IMG/VR virus record: IMGVR_UViG_3300036791_000703
Location: 1-64,000 of that record
Strand: one strand, 5' to 3'
From: a virus
Length of the DNA stretch: 64,000 nucleotides
Part shown: positions 50,979 through 58,972 of the stretch, one piece after another
Layout: each line of letters opens with the position of its first letter
Numbering within the stretch: position 1 is the stretch's first letter
Position numbers and translations under genes: made by a program
Notes under the pieces: model-generated
Databases searched by the model: none
Seen by the model: only the letters and a program-made list of their open reading frames with translations
Told to the model about the DNA's origin: nothing

Positions 50979-51514
50979 TGCCCAACAGTGGACAAGCTGG
51001 CCTTCCCGACTTCAGAAGCACCCAGCCCGACGGCACGGGATGGTGGGCGCCGTCGCTCAACGATGGTGGTGGTCGGCCGGTGCTCTACAGTTGGGGATTG
51101 ATCATGTTCGAAATCTTCCCGCTCAACATCCACGAAGTCGACCACGAGACTGCGACCGACTGGGCGCACAAGGAGATCGCTGGCGCGCCGATCTATCGCG
51201 AGTGGGTTGGCGAGAACGACGAGCTGCTGCACTTTCGTGGGCGCATCTTCCCCTACCGCATCGGCGGCATGAGCGATCTGGAGCTTTTCGAGTCGATGCG
51301 CCAGAAGGGCGTCGTCAACGCGATGTTGCGCGGCAATCCGGCGATGATGATCGGCTGGTTCGCCTGTGAACGGTTGGTGCGCTCGCACACGTTTCTCTCG
51401 ACCCAGGGCGTCGGCCAACAGGTCACCTTCGAGGCGGTGATGGCGCGCTTCCCGGTGCCGGACTCGTCGTCCTACTTTTCGCAGATTTGGCAAACCACGG
51501 GAGCGGCAGCCTGA
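50978..51514 (+). CDS. phage tail protein U (gpU)
   Basis: 178 aa, with N-terminal extension. MFEIFPLNIHEVDHETATDW, IYREWVGENDELLHFRGRIF and GGMSDLELFESMRQ match P2 gpU, which attaches to the tail end. The ATG overlaps the tape-measure stop (TGATG). Order U-X-D is P2-like. Confidence 0.8.
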   Translation: MPNSGQAGLPDFRSTQPDGTGWWAPSLNDGGGRPVLYSWGLIMFEIFPLNIHEVDHETATDWAHKEIAGAPIYREWVGENDELLHFRGRIFPYRIGGMSDLELFESMRQKGVVNAMLRGNPAMMIGWFACERLVRSHTFLSTQGVGQQVTFEAVMARFPVPDSSSYFSQIWQTTGAAA

Positions 51515-51786
51515 TGGCGATCACCGGTTTCGAGCTGTGGCAGGTGGGGAGCGAGTACGTCACCGCCGACCTCATCGTATGGAAGCGGTACAAGAACAAG
51601 GCGATCGGCATCGTCGAGACCATGCTCGATGCCAATCCGCAGCTCGCGTTCTGCCACCGCGTGTCGCCGTTCATTCCGGTCGGCACCTTCGTGCGGGTGC
51701 CGATCGATCCTGATCTTATCGCCGGCAAGCCGCAGGTGAAGAGCCAGGACAGTCTCTGGACCGACAAGCAGGGGTACACCGTCTGA
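51514..51786 (+). CDS. tail protein X (gpX)
   Basis: 90 aa, with the LysM-like fold pattern (TADLIVWKRYKNKAIGIVET, PNPQLAFCHRVSP-like, PVGTFVRVPID) of P2 gpX. The ATG overlaps the gpU stop. It helps join hub and spike. Confidence 0.75.
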   Translation: MAITGFELWQVGSEYVTADLIVWKRYKNKAIGIVETMLDANPQLAFCHRVSPFIPVGTFVRVPIDPDLIAGKPQVKSQDSLWTDKQGYTV

Positions 51787-53045
51787 TGGCGCTCACCGTC
51801 ACGCTTGCCGACCCCACCATCTTCGATCCCACTGGCAGTCCCTACGCGAACGCCGCCGATCCACAGCAAGCCAATCGATTGCGTGCTGATGTCGGCATTC
51901 AATTCGCCGGCATGTGGATCACCGCGAAGACCTTGCCGTTTCTGATCAGCATGCGGCTTTTGACTGGCGCCCACATCGAAGACTACCAGTGCGAGATCGA
52001 ACTCGATGATCGCGACGGCACGCTGCCGATCCCGCCGATCGACTCGCCGCTCAATGTCATCATCGGATGGCGCGGTGAGGACTCGCCGATCGTCTGGGAA
52101 GGCGTCGTCCACGACATCGAGCACGGTTTCGGCCGCAAGCAGGGCGGTCGTCGGATGTGGGTGCATGGCTTCGGCGCCGAGCAGCTCAAGGGCGGCAAGG
52201 AGCCACAATACAATCACTGGGGTGAAGGTGCTCCCGATGGCCAGGAGAAGGGACAGATGATCCCGGTGTCGACGGTGCTGAAGGCGGCGGCGCAAGAGGC
52301 TCACCACAGTATCGAGGTGCACCCGGATTTCGATGTAACGGCGATGCAGCAAGACTACTGGCAGCAGGCGGGTGAAAGTTATTACCACTTTGCCAAGCGC
52401 CTTGCCGATCAGATGGGCGCGGTGTTCCGCGTCAAGGGCGGCACCATCGGTCAGTTCACCAAGCAGGGTCAGAACATCGACGGCACACCGACACCAAACG
52501 TGACTGCGGTGTGGGCAAAGAACCTGATCGGCTGGCGGGTGCGGCCGTTGTCGGCACGGCCGATGTGGGCGAAAACCGGCGGCCACTTTTTCGATGTCAG
52601 CGGCGGGATGTGGAATAAGGTTACACAGGCGGTCCAGTCGCAGGCGCTCAACCTTGCCTCTTCTGAATTCCAGCGGTCGCAACCGGCACCCAATCAAGAG
52701 CAGGCCACCGCGGAGAACTCAGGTGATGACGACGGCATGGGCCAGCAGCAAGGACCCGGTCGCATCGTCATCAACGGTGAACCGAACGCGCAAGGCAACT
52801 GCTTAGTGCAGCTGGTCGGCGCGCGGCCCGGTGTCGACGGCACCTATTGGTGTTCGACCTGTGAGCACATCTACAGCCGCCAGGGCTACGTGACATGGTG
52901 TGATGTCAACGCCGTCCAGATCACCGGCGGCTCTGACATCTACAAACTGCAAGGCGCCATCCCGCTGCCGCCGCCACGGCCGTCAAATGCGCCGGGTGGG
53001 CCGACGACACCGTTGCCGCCACCACCGCTGCTAGGCGGCGGTTAA
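51786..53045 (+). CDS. baseplate hub / late control gpD-like
   Basis: 419 aa; belongs to the Phage_GPD family: GMWITAKTLPFLISMRLLTG, a central DxxxxxxxWQQAGESYYHFAKRLADQMGAVFRVKG segment (as in T4 gp27/P2 gpD hubs), then a Pro-rich tail (PPPRPSNAPGG...PPPPLLGGG). It forms the trimeric hub that binds the spike. It overlaps gpX by ATG. Confidence 0.75.
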   Translation: MALTVTLADPTIFDPTGSPYANAADPQQANRLRADVGIQFAGMWITAKTLPFLISMRLLTGAHIEDYQCEIELDDRDGTLPIPPIDSPLNVIIGWRGEDSPIVWEGVVHDIEHGFGRKQGGRRMWVHGFGAEQLKGGKEPQYNHWGEGAPDGQEKGQMIPVSTVLKAAAQEAHHSIEVHPDFDVTAMQQDYWQQAGESYYHFAKRLADQMGAVFRVKGGTIGQFTKQGQNIDGTPTPNVTAVWAKNLIGWRVRPLSARPMWAKTGGHFFDVSGGMWNKVTQAVQSQALNLASSEFQRSQPAPNQEQATAENSGDDDGMGQQQGPGRIVINGEPNAQGNCLVQLVGARPGVDGTYWCSTCEHIYSRQGYVTWCDVNAVQITGGSDIYKLQGAIPLPPPRPSNAPGGPTTPLPPPPLLGGG

Positions 53046-53125
53046 TCCAAAACTTCTTTCGACGCGACCGCCTCGCTTGTGGGGCGACGCCACCCTTTTG
53101 ACCATCGCAACCCAAGGAGACCGAC

Positions 53126-53500
53126 ATGGTCGCATCGCTCGAAAACCAAGTGCTCGACTTCGGCCTGAGCCAACTCTCGACGCTGTCATCCTATCTCTCG
53201 ATCTGCTCCGCCGAGCCGACCACCATCGCGATTGCTGCGACCTCCGGTCTGCTCGGCTACAAGAGCTGGGGCGCCGGTGGTGTGTTCGGCGCGCCCACAG
53301 CTGGCTCGCCCAATGGACGGATGGTGTCATCGAACTCGATCACCGACGGCACCATTACCACGTCGGGTACGGCATCGTGGTGGGCGGTCTATGCTGCGGG
53401 CACGCTGCACGCGCATGGGACGTTGAGTGCGGCGCAAGTTGTAACCGCCGGGAACACCTTCACGCTCACGTCATTCAATATTCGTATACCCAATCAGTGA
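53126..53500 (+). CDS. small tail/virion protein, 124 aa
   Basis: GGAGACC precedes the ATG. The domain (SLENQVLDFGLSQLSTLSSY, then Thr/Gly/Ala strands TISSNSITDG-like) is beta-rich and ends NIRIPNQ. Such proteins often trim the tip or cap fibres. No firm family. The last codons contain CAATCAG, which can pair with the HNH leader downstream. Confidence 0.55.
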   Translation: MVASLENQVLDFGLSQLSTLSSYLSICSAEPTTIAIAATSGLLGYKSWGAGGVFGAPTAGSPNGRMVSSNSITDGTITTSGTASWWAVYAAGTLHAHGTLSAAQVVTAGNTFTLTSFNIRIPNQ

Positions 53501-53512
53501 TCATAAAAAGTA

Positions 53513-53571
53513 GTTGACTTGTTTGTGTTAGTCAACCACTCTGATTGCGTCTCAAGGGAAGGCGCAATCAG
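53513..53571 (+). promoter_or_regulatory. two tandem stem-loops ahead of the HNH endonuclease gene
   Basis: Stem 1 is GTTGACT...AGTCAAC (53513-53519 with 53530-53536, 10-nt loop). Stem 2 is CTGATTGCG...CGCAATCAG (53541-53549 with 53563-53571), whose 13-nt loop contains the ribosome site AAGGGAAGG and which ends immediately before the ATG. The CAATCAG inside the upstream gene's last codons (53491-53497) could pair with CTGATTG instead, giving an alternative structure. TTGACT in stem 1 resembles a -35 box, but no -10 is seen. Confidence 0.6.
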
Positions 53572-54282
53572 ATGTGGGATATCGAAAACAAGCGAGTCAG
53601 CGCAGAGGCTTGGGCATGGTTCAACATGCTAGTCCGTTGCGCGAATGTGGAGCGAGACTGGCATAAACGCGGCATCACGGTCTGCGATCGGTGGCAGGTG
53701 TTTGCCAACTTCCTCGCCGACATGGGCCGTCGCCCAGGACCTGAATTTTCTCTCGACCGGAAAAATAACGACGGCAACTACGAGCCCGGCAACTGTCGTT
53801 GGGCGACCGCGTCTGAGCAAATGAAGAATAGGCGGACTTGGAAAAAGTCTGAAGCAGAAGTTGCCGCATGGATCGCTACCAATCGCGCCCTTGCTTTAGA
53901 GGGCAAGGGTGTCTGGGCGAAGGGTCTCAAGCGTCACTGGTCCCCGGAAGCGAAGGAGCGTTATCGCCAAAAACGATGGGGGCAGAAAGAGCAAGGACTT
54001 GGAATCAGCTCGCCAGCGGCACGAGAGAAATTATCGCAGCGCAAGCGGGCGCCAGTCTCAGATGAGACTAAGCAAAAGATCAGTGCTGCGCAAAAAGGGC
54101 GGAAGCTCAGCGACGCTCACGTTGCAGCACTGCGCGGTGCGTATGATGGCGAAGCCGGTCAAGAGCGTCGCACCAAAATGACAAAGGTGATGACGGGAAG
54201 AAAGGTCTCTGACGAGACGCGCCAAAAACAAAGTGAGGCTGCTAGGGTGCGTTGGGACCGCCACCGATCATCAGGGGAATGA
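53572..54282 (+). CDS. HNH homing endonuclease with NUMOD3-like tail
   Basis: 236 aa. Residues 40-90 are an HNH nuclease (FLADMGRRPGPEFSLDRKNN, YEPGNCRWATASEQ). The C-terminal half has two NUMOD3-like motifs (VSDETKQKISAAQKGRKLSD; GRKVSDETRQKQSEA), typical DNA-binding modules of phage homing endonucleases. It lies between virion genes and its stop overlaps the FkbM gene start (ATGA). The structured leader suggests tight translation control, as known for T4 intron endonucleases. Confidence 0.85.
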   Translation: MWDIENKRVSAEAWAWFNMLVRCANVERDWHKRGITVCDRWQVFANFLADMGRRPGPEFSLDRKNNDGNYEPGNCRWATASEQMKNRRTWKKSEAEVAAWIATNRALALEGKGVWAKGLKRHWSPEAKERYRQKRWGQKEQGLGISSPAAREKLSQRKRAPVSDETKQKISAAQKGRKLSDAHVAALRGAYDGEAGQERRTKMTKVMTGRKVSDETRQKQSEAARVRWDRHRSSGE

Positions 54283-56144
54283 CCATGCTTGAGAAGCCGA
54301 CGCTCACCTCGGACACCTTCGAGTGCCGCCACGGCACCTTCACCATCTTCAACGAGGACGAACTCGTCGGGATGTCGCTCGCGGTGTACGGCGAATATTC
54401 CGAGGGCGAGGTCGTCGTCTTCGAAAAGTGCCTTCGCGAAGGTCACGTCGCGATCGATGTCGGCGCCAACATCGGCGCCTTCACTGTGCCGATGGCGAAG
54501 CTGGTTGGCGACACCGGGGCGGTGATCGCATTCGAGGCGTCGGTGCAGAACGTCTCGCTGCTGGAAAAGAACATCAAGCAGAATGACCTCATCAACGTCA
54601 TAGTAATTCCGGCTGCCGCGAGCGACACCACCGGCACGGTGAAGGTCTCCAAGCAGGATGCGCTGCATGCCTACACCCGGCCCGACATCAACGTCGGTGA
54701 GCTGGAAGTGCCGTGCCAGACCATCGACAGCCTGGAGCTGGGCAAGTGCAACTTCATCAAGATCGATGTCGATCGCCACGAGCTGCAGGTGCTCAAGGGC
54801 GCCGAGCAGACGATCGCGAAATTCAAGCCGATCATCTATGTCGAGAACGAGGATCAGGGAAACAGCGAGGCGCTGATCGCGTGGCTGGTCGAGCACGGCT
54901 ATCGGCTGTACTGGCACCGGCCGTCGCACTTCAACCTGAAGAACTTTCGTGGTGTGCCGCCGGAGCGCAATCTGTTTGGCGTGCTGATCTCGATCATGAT
55001 GCTGTGCGTCCCCGACAACGACTGGAAGTGGGAGATCAACGGGCTCGACGAGGTCGCCGACATCCGCCAGGACGACGACATGTTCAACCGCGAGATCGCG
55101 CGCTACCAGCGGATCACCGCGAAGTTTCCCGACGATCTGATGTCGCGGCTGCTCACCGCGCACTACCTTAACCTGATGCAGCGCTCGGACGAGGCGATGG
55201 CGCTGATCAACGAGAACCTTGCCGCCGATCCAGCGCACAAGGCGTCGCTCAACATCAAAGCGCTGCTCGATCTGCAGGCCGGCCGCTGGCATGACGGCTG
55301 GAAGGGCTACGAGCTGCGCTACGGCCACGCCAACAAGCACATGTTCGGTGGCGCGCGCGAGCACACCGCTCCACGCTGGGACGGCAAGCCGACCGAGGAG
55401 CCGCTGCTAATCTGGTCCGAGCAGGGCTTCGGTGACCAGATCATGTTCGCGCGGTTCTACGAGGACGTGATCACTCTCGCCCCTAACGCGGTCTTCGAGG
55501 TGCAGCCCGAGCTGTTCGAATTGTTCGAGACCTCGTTTCCGCATCTCGAAATCTATCGGGTGCGCCGGACGCTGCCGTATTACGCGCTGCAGCTGCCGTT
55601 GCCGTCGGTGCCGGTGGTACTCGACGCCGATGCGGCGATGATCATGGAGAGCGGTGATTCGTATCTCAAGGTCAATCCCATGATCACCGCAAACTGGCGC
55701 GGCCACGGCAATCATCCGTTCGCCCACGGCCGTGATCCGCTCAACGGTGCCCGCATCGGACTGTGCTGCGTCGGGTCGCTGACCAGCGAGCGGCCCTACA
55801 CCCGCGATATCCCGAGCGAGCTGATCGCGCCGTTAGTCAAGCAGCATGGACCGTTCTTCTCGCTCGAACATTCCGGGCAGTTCGAGAGCTTCGCCACCAC
55901 TGCCGGTGCGATCATGGCGCTCGATCTCGTCATCACCGTCGATACCTCGATCGCGCATCTCGCGGGTGCGCTCGGCAAGCCGGTGTGGCTGTTGCTGTCC
56001 TACGATCCGGACTGGCGCTGGGGGCTGACCGGTGAGACCAGCATCTGGTATCCCTCGATGCGCATTTTCCGCCAGCCCAAATTCCGCGACTGGAAATCGG
56101 TGATCGCGAACGTCAGCGCCGCCCTTGAGGAACGCTACGCGTGA
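54279..56144 (+). CDS. FkbM-type methyltransferase fused to TPR and GT9-like domains
   Basis: 621 aa; the ATG overlaps the HNH stop. Residues 40-240 are an FkbM SAM methyltransferase (motif I DVGANIGAF, Asp60-Phe68; KIDVDRHELQVLKGAE with Asp163). Residues ~270-330 form a TPR-like helical hairpin region. Residues 365-610 resemble a GT9/heptosyltransferase-like domain of TPR proteins (EQGFGDQIMFARF at 381; TVDTSIAHLAGALGKPVWLL, Asp555; YDPDWRWG). It would modify sugars, perhaps virion glycans or host envelope. Activity is inferred. Confidence 0.75.
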   Translation: MTMLEKPTLTSDTFECRHGTFTIFNEDELVGMSLAVYGEYSEGEVVVFEKCLREGHVAIDVGANIGAFTVPMAKLVGDTGAVIAFEASVQNVSLLEKNIKQNDLINVIVIPAAASDTTGTVKVSKQDALHAYTRPDINVGELEVPCQTIDSLELGKCNFIKIDVDRHELQVLKGAEQTIAKFKPIIYVENEDQGNSEALIAWLVEHGYRLYWHRPSHFNLKNFRGVPPERNLFGVLISIMMLCVPDNDWKWEINGLDEVADIRQDDDMFNREIARYQRITAKFPDDLMSRLLTAHYLNLMQRSDEAMALINENLAADPAHKASLNIKALLDLQAGRWHDGWKGYELRYGHANKHMFGGAREHTAPRWDGKPTEEPLLIWSEQGFGDQIMFARFYEDVITLAPNAVFEVQPELFELFETSFPHLEIYRVRRTLPYYALQLPLPSVPVVLDADAAMIMESGDSYLKVNPMITANWRGHGNHPFAHGRDPLNGARIGLCCVGSLTSERPYTRDIPSELIAPLVKQHGPFFSLEHSGQFESFATTAGAIMALDLVITVDTSIAHLAGALGKPVWLLLSYDPDWRWGLTGETSIWYPSMRIFRQPKFRDWKSVIANVSAALEERYA

Positions 56145-57433
56145 CCGCTCACATTTACGATCTCGGGTCCTCGCAGACGATGCAGGGACCCGCGGTTTCT
56201 TTGCCGGTCGTCAATCCCATTGCCGCCAACAGCACGATCGTCGTCGTCGTTGCGGTGGCAAGTCCGTATCAGGTCAGCGGCGGATACACCGTCACCGATA
56301 ATTCCGGCAACAACTACAAGGCAGCCGCGGCATTCTTCCGCTTCGGCCAAACCGAAGCGATCATCGGGTGGCTTGGATTTTTCTATTGCCAGAACGCAAG
56401 GCGGGTCGCAGGCGGCACCAACATCACCTTCAACGCCAACGTACAGCAGCCAGCGTCGACGGCGATCGCTGCATTCTGGGCGACCGGTCTCACCACCCTG
56501 GTCGATCCGTTGGCGACGATCCGGACCGCCAACGGTGCCGCCGGCAGACCGACCATCACCTCGACCCTGTCGATGACATCCGGCGATTTGATGGCTGGTG
56601 TATGCGCGGTGTGCACATGGCCAGCCAACACGACCTACCACGAGGACACCACCGCGAAGTGGGCGTCGCCGCCATTCCAGAAGATCGCGACCGCCGATGC
56701 GCAGGTCGGGATCGCGGGCGCGACCGTCATCAATCCGAACGGCACCGCTGGCGTGACGTGGTCGCCCAACGTGACGGCGAATAGCTTCTGGATCGCGATC
56801 CTTGCCGGCTTCAAGGTCTCGTTCACAGCTGACATGTATGCCGACGACCTCATCGTTGGCTCGCCCCAGATCGACATGCCGGCGCGGTTCTCGATCTTCG
56901 GCAAGATGGTGCCGCGTCCGCTGATCGTGCAACCACCGTTCATCGGCATCCCGTCGACTGTCGTCGCCTCGCCGCAGGTGGTGTGTCTGACCCATCGCGA
57001 CGACGGCGTTATGGAGTCACTGTTCACCAACGTAAACGTCGACTTTTCGCTGGAGGGAACGCCGGGGACGCTGGTCGGGCGTACCAGCGTCGGCCGTGGT
57101 CAGGTCGAGGCGATCAATGTTCAGGAGCCGCTCTATCTCACCGACGGTGTGCTGTCGCTCGATACCGGCAGCCTCACCGGCGATCTTGAGACCAGAGTCG
57201 CCAATCTGGAAGCTGCGGTCGGGCCGCTGGTTCTTCAGATGGGCGGCGTTCAGCAGGCACTCGACAACATCAACGACCAGCTCACCTCGATCAACCAAGC
57301 GATAGCCGCGTTGCAGGCGCAGGTCGGCGGCGGCGACAACGTCTACATGTCGCCCCTCTACATGTACTCGTTTGGATCGCCGGAGATGGGTCAGCCTTCG
57401 ATCACCGTTAGGGTCCCGAACATAGCGCGCTAA
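56141..57433 (+). CDS. virion protein with VGSPxIGxP motifs, 430 aa
   Basis: The GTG start overlaps the FkbM stop. Residues 1-225 are a strand-rich domain (GYTVTDNSGNNYKAAAAFFR) that resembles phage adhesins. Motifs VGSPQIDMP (~237), PPFIGIP (~265) and FGSPEMGQP (~409) belong to the recurring family. A coiled coil (DLETRVANLEAAVGPLVLQM and later) lies near 350-395. Likely a tail or fibre component. Confidence 0.6.
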   Translation: MTAHIYDLGSSQTMQGPAVSLPVVNPIAANSTIVVVVAVASPYQVSGGYTVTDNSGNNYKAAAAFFRFGQTEAIIGWLGFFYCQNARRVAGGTNITFNANVQQPASTAIAAFWATGLTTLVDPLATIRTANGAAGRPTITSTLSMTSGDLMAGVCAVCTWPANTTYHEDTTAKWASPPFQKIATADAQVGIAGATVINPNGTAGVTWSPNVTANSFWIAILAGFKVSFTADMYADDLIVGSPQIDMPARFSIFGKMVPRPLIVQPPFIGIPSTVVASPQVVCLTHRDDGVMESLFTNVNVDFSLEGTPGTLVGRTSVGRGQVEAINVQEPLYLTDGVLSLDTGSLTGDLETRVANLEAAVGPLVLQMGGVQQALDNINDQLTSINQAIAALQAQVGGGDNVYMSPLYMYSFGSPEMGQPSITVRVPNIAR

Positions 57434-57445
57434 AGGATCAGCCCA

Positions 57446-57616
57446 TTGATCGACATGCCGCCTGCACTCGACATCAACGTCGGCTCGCCAGTGCTAGCGA
57501 TGCCGACAGTGGCACAGTTCGCGTGGGTGATCCTGTCGAGTCCGATTTCCGGCCAGATCGTGGCGACGCCACCGATCACCGCGGCCGTCGACATCGAACG
57601 AATTCCAATTTCCTGA
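57446..57616 (+). CDS. 56-residue VGSP-motif peptide
   Basis: Short ORF from a TTG (or ATG 57455) after GGA. It carries NVGSPVLAMP and then a strand segment (FAWVILSSPISGQIVATP). It looks like a small stand-alone copy of the motif-bearing domain, possibly a duplicate or decayed piece. The start is uncertain. Confidence 0.45.
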   Translation: MIDMPPALDINVGSPVLAMPTVAQFAWVILSSPISGQIVATPPITAAVDIERIPIS

Positions 57617-57656
57617 ATGGGTGCGGTCGAGCCCTGATGCGGCTGCATTCCAGAAG

Positions 57657-57690
57657 CCCGACCCGGACACGCCTTCCCGTCCGGGTCGGG
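57657..57690. other. 12-bp perfect hairpin between virion genes
   Basis: CCCGACCCGGAC (57657-57668) pairs with GTCCGGGTCGGG (57679-57690), 10-nt loop. No U-tract follows on either strand, so it is more likely an mRNA stability or processing element than a terminator, although rho-dependent or pausing roles are possible. The next gene starts 45 bases further on. Confidence 0.5.
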
Positions 57691-57734
57691 TGCTACTTCC
57701 ATACAGCAAAAACACAACACTCGGTGAGGAACCG

Positions 57735-58124
57735 ATGCCGACGCATCATGACGATCTCGAATTGGTGGCCGGCGACGACTGGACGATTCCCGGCATGTTG
57801 ACCGAGCCGGATGGCACTCCGCTCGATCTGTCGCAGTGCTCTGATATTCAGTGGATCATGCTCGGTCCCGACGGCAATCCCTGCCTGCCGCCGGGCTCGG
57901 CGACAGTGCAGATCGCCAGTCCGCCGACGCTCGGCAAGGTGCTGGTCACCGTGCCGAACCTCGTCACCAAGACGCTGCCGGCCGGCCGCTACGTCGATGC
58001 GATGCGGGTGATCATGGCGACCAGCACCCGCGCCACGGTGTGGACTGGCGCCATCGCGGTCGACTCCAACGCGTTCGATTCGATCGACAACTTCCCTTCA
58101 GTGGCTCCACTGCGAAAGCACTGA
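57735..58124 (+). CDS. virion protein with BppU-like N-terminus, 129 aa
   Basis: The start (LVAGDDWTIPGMLTEPDGTP, LDLSQCSDIQWIMLGPDGNP) resembles the N-terminal domain of receptor-binding or baseplate upper proteins (gDDxxixxxLTDxxGxPLDLS). The rest is strand-rich. It could be a fibre-attachment protein. GTGAGGAACCG before the ATG supports the start. Confidence 0.55.
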   Translation: MPTHHDDLELVAGDDWTIPGMLTEPDGTPLDLSQCSDIQWIMLGPDGNPCLPPGSATVQIASPPTLGKVLVTVPNLVTKTLPAGRYVDAMRVIMATSTRATVWTGAIAVDSNAFDSIDNFPSVAPLRKH

Positions 58125-58125
58125 C

Positions 58126-58380
58126 ATGATGAACCCTGGAATTCCTGAAGAGGTCGGCTCGACCACGCGAACCATGATCGATGCGCTCAAGGGTCAACCC
58201 GCGGTGCTCGCTTTGACGCTCGCGAACATCATGCTCCTGATCTTCATGTTTTACGCGCTCAGCGGCGCAGCGAAGTCGCGCGAGCTGTTGGTGGGGCAGA
58301 TTCTGCAGAACAGCAACGCCATTCACACCATGCTGCAGCAGCGTGCTGTTGCCTGCCCGGATGCCGGGCCAACGCTGTGA
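58126..58380 (+). CDS. single-span membrane protein, 84 aa
   Basis: One hydrophobic helix (VLALTLANIMLLIFMFYALS, residues ~27-46) with a polar N-terminus and a helical C-terminal part. Late in the operon, so it could be holin- or spanin-like, but no definite feature supports that. The last gene of the rightward block, followed by a terminator. Confidence 0.55.
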   Translation: MMNPGIPEEVGSTTRTMIDALKGQPAVLALTLANIMLLIFMFYALSGAAKSRELLVGQILQNSNAIHTMLQQRAVACPDAGPTL

Positions 58381-58409
58381 GTGCATGACATCGAGGTCCC
58401 TCCGGCCCT

Positions 58410-58436
58410 GCCGCCCCTTCGGGGGCGGCTTTTTTT
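58410..58436 (+). terminator. strong rho-independent terminator ending the late operon
   Basis: GCCGCCCC (58410-58417), TTCG tetraloop, GGGGCGGC (58422-58429), then seven T. A textbook terminator between the convergent blocks. Confidence 0.92.
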
Positions 58437-58515
58437 ATTGTCGGACGCTTGCGGCAACAGCCACAGCAGATGCCGTCGTCAGCGCAGCACTCCCATCGGC
58501 AATGCAGGAAGCCGA

Positions 58516-58791
58516 TCATCCGTTGCCGCCCCGCTCGCTCTCCGGCGCCTCTTGGACCTCGAAGTGATCCGGCGCCCTGCCGGTCACCGTCTCGATCATC
58601 TCGCCCATGAACTCGGTCATCATCGTGATGAATTGCTGCTTGCGGGTCTCGTTGTTCTCGACCGCGACGATTCGGATCGAGCCGAGCAACAGCGGCTGTC
58701 GATCGTCGCCGACGGCTTTCAAATATGCGCACCACATGTGGTTCTCGCGGCGCAGCGCGAGCCTAATCGGAAGTTGCGTTGTTCGTGGCAT
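58516..58791 (-). CDS. hypothetical protein, 91 aa
   Basis: The ATG at 58791 follows GGAGTG, preferred over the longer frame. Helical with charged surfaces (SIRIVAVENNETRKQQFITM, MTEFMGEMIETVTGR). Last gene of the leftward operon. No terminator was recognised for that operon in 58437-58515. Function unknown. Confidence 0.6.
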   Translation of the reverse strand: MPRTTQLPIRLALRRENHMWCAYLKAVGDDRQPLLLGSIRIVAVENNETRKQQFITMMTEFMGEMIETVTGRAPDHFEVQEAPESERGGNG

Positions 58792-58804
58792 CGGTGTCAC
58801 TCCT

Positions 58805-58972
58805 TCAGCCCCAGCACTCCTCGAAGTCGTCGAACGTGACCAGCTTGGCGGTGACGATCTCCATGCCGGTGCCGTCGCACCACGGGCACGGTCCGCGGTC
58901 AACGTCCTTCGAGGTGAGCAGGCGGCCCTCGCCATCGCAGTATTCGCAGAAGATCAGCATCTCGTCGTTCAT
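58805..58972 (-). CDS. DnaJ-type Cys-rich zinc protein, 55 aa
   Basis: CEYCDGEG and CPWCDGTG are two CxxCxGxG zinc-finger repeats as in DnaJ, with a short acidic end. Coupled to the HNH gene (ATGA overlap). Probably a small zinc protein of unknown role. Confidence 0.7.
   Translation of the reverse strand: MNDEMLIFCEYCDGEGRLLTSKDVDRGPCPWCDGTGMEIVTAKLVTFDDFEECWG

Noticed and set aside
53513-53550. TTGACT as a promoter for the HNH gene
   Set aside because: No -10 element at 16-18 bases; the sequence is explained better as one arm of a stem.
57657-57690. 12-bp hairpin as a terminator
   Set aside because: No U-tract on either strand; kept only as a structural element.
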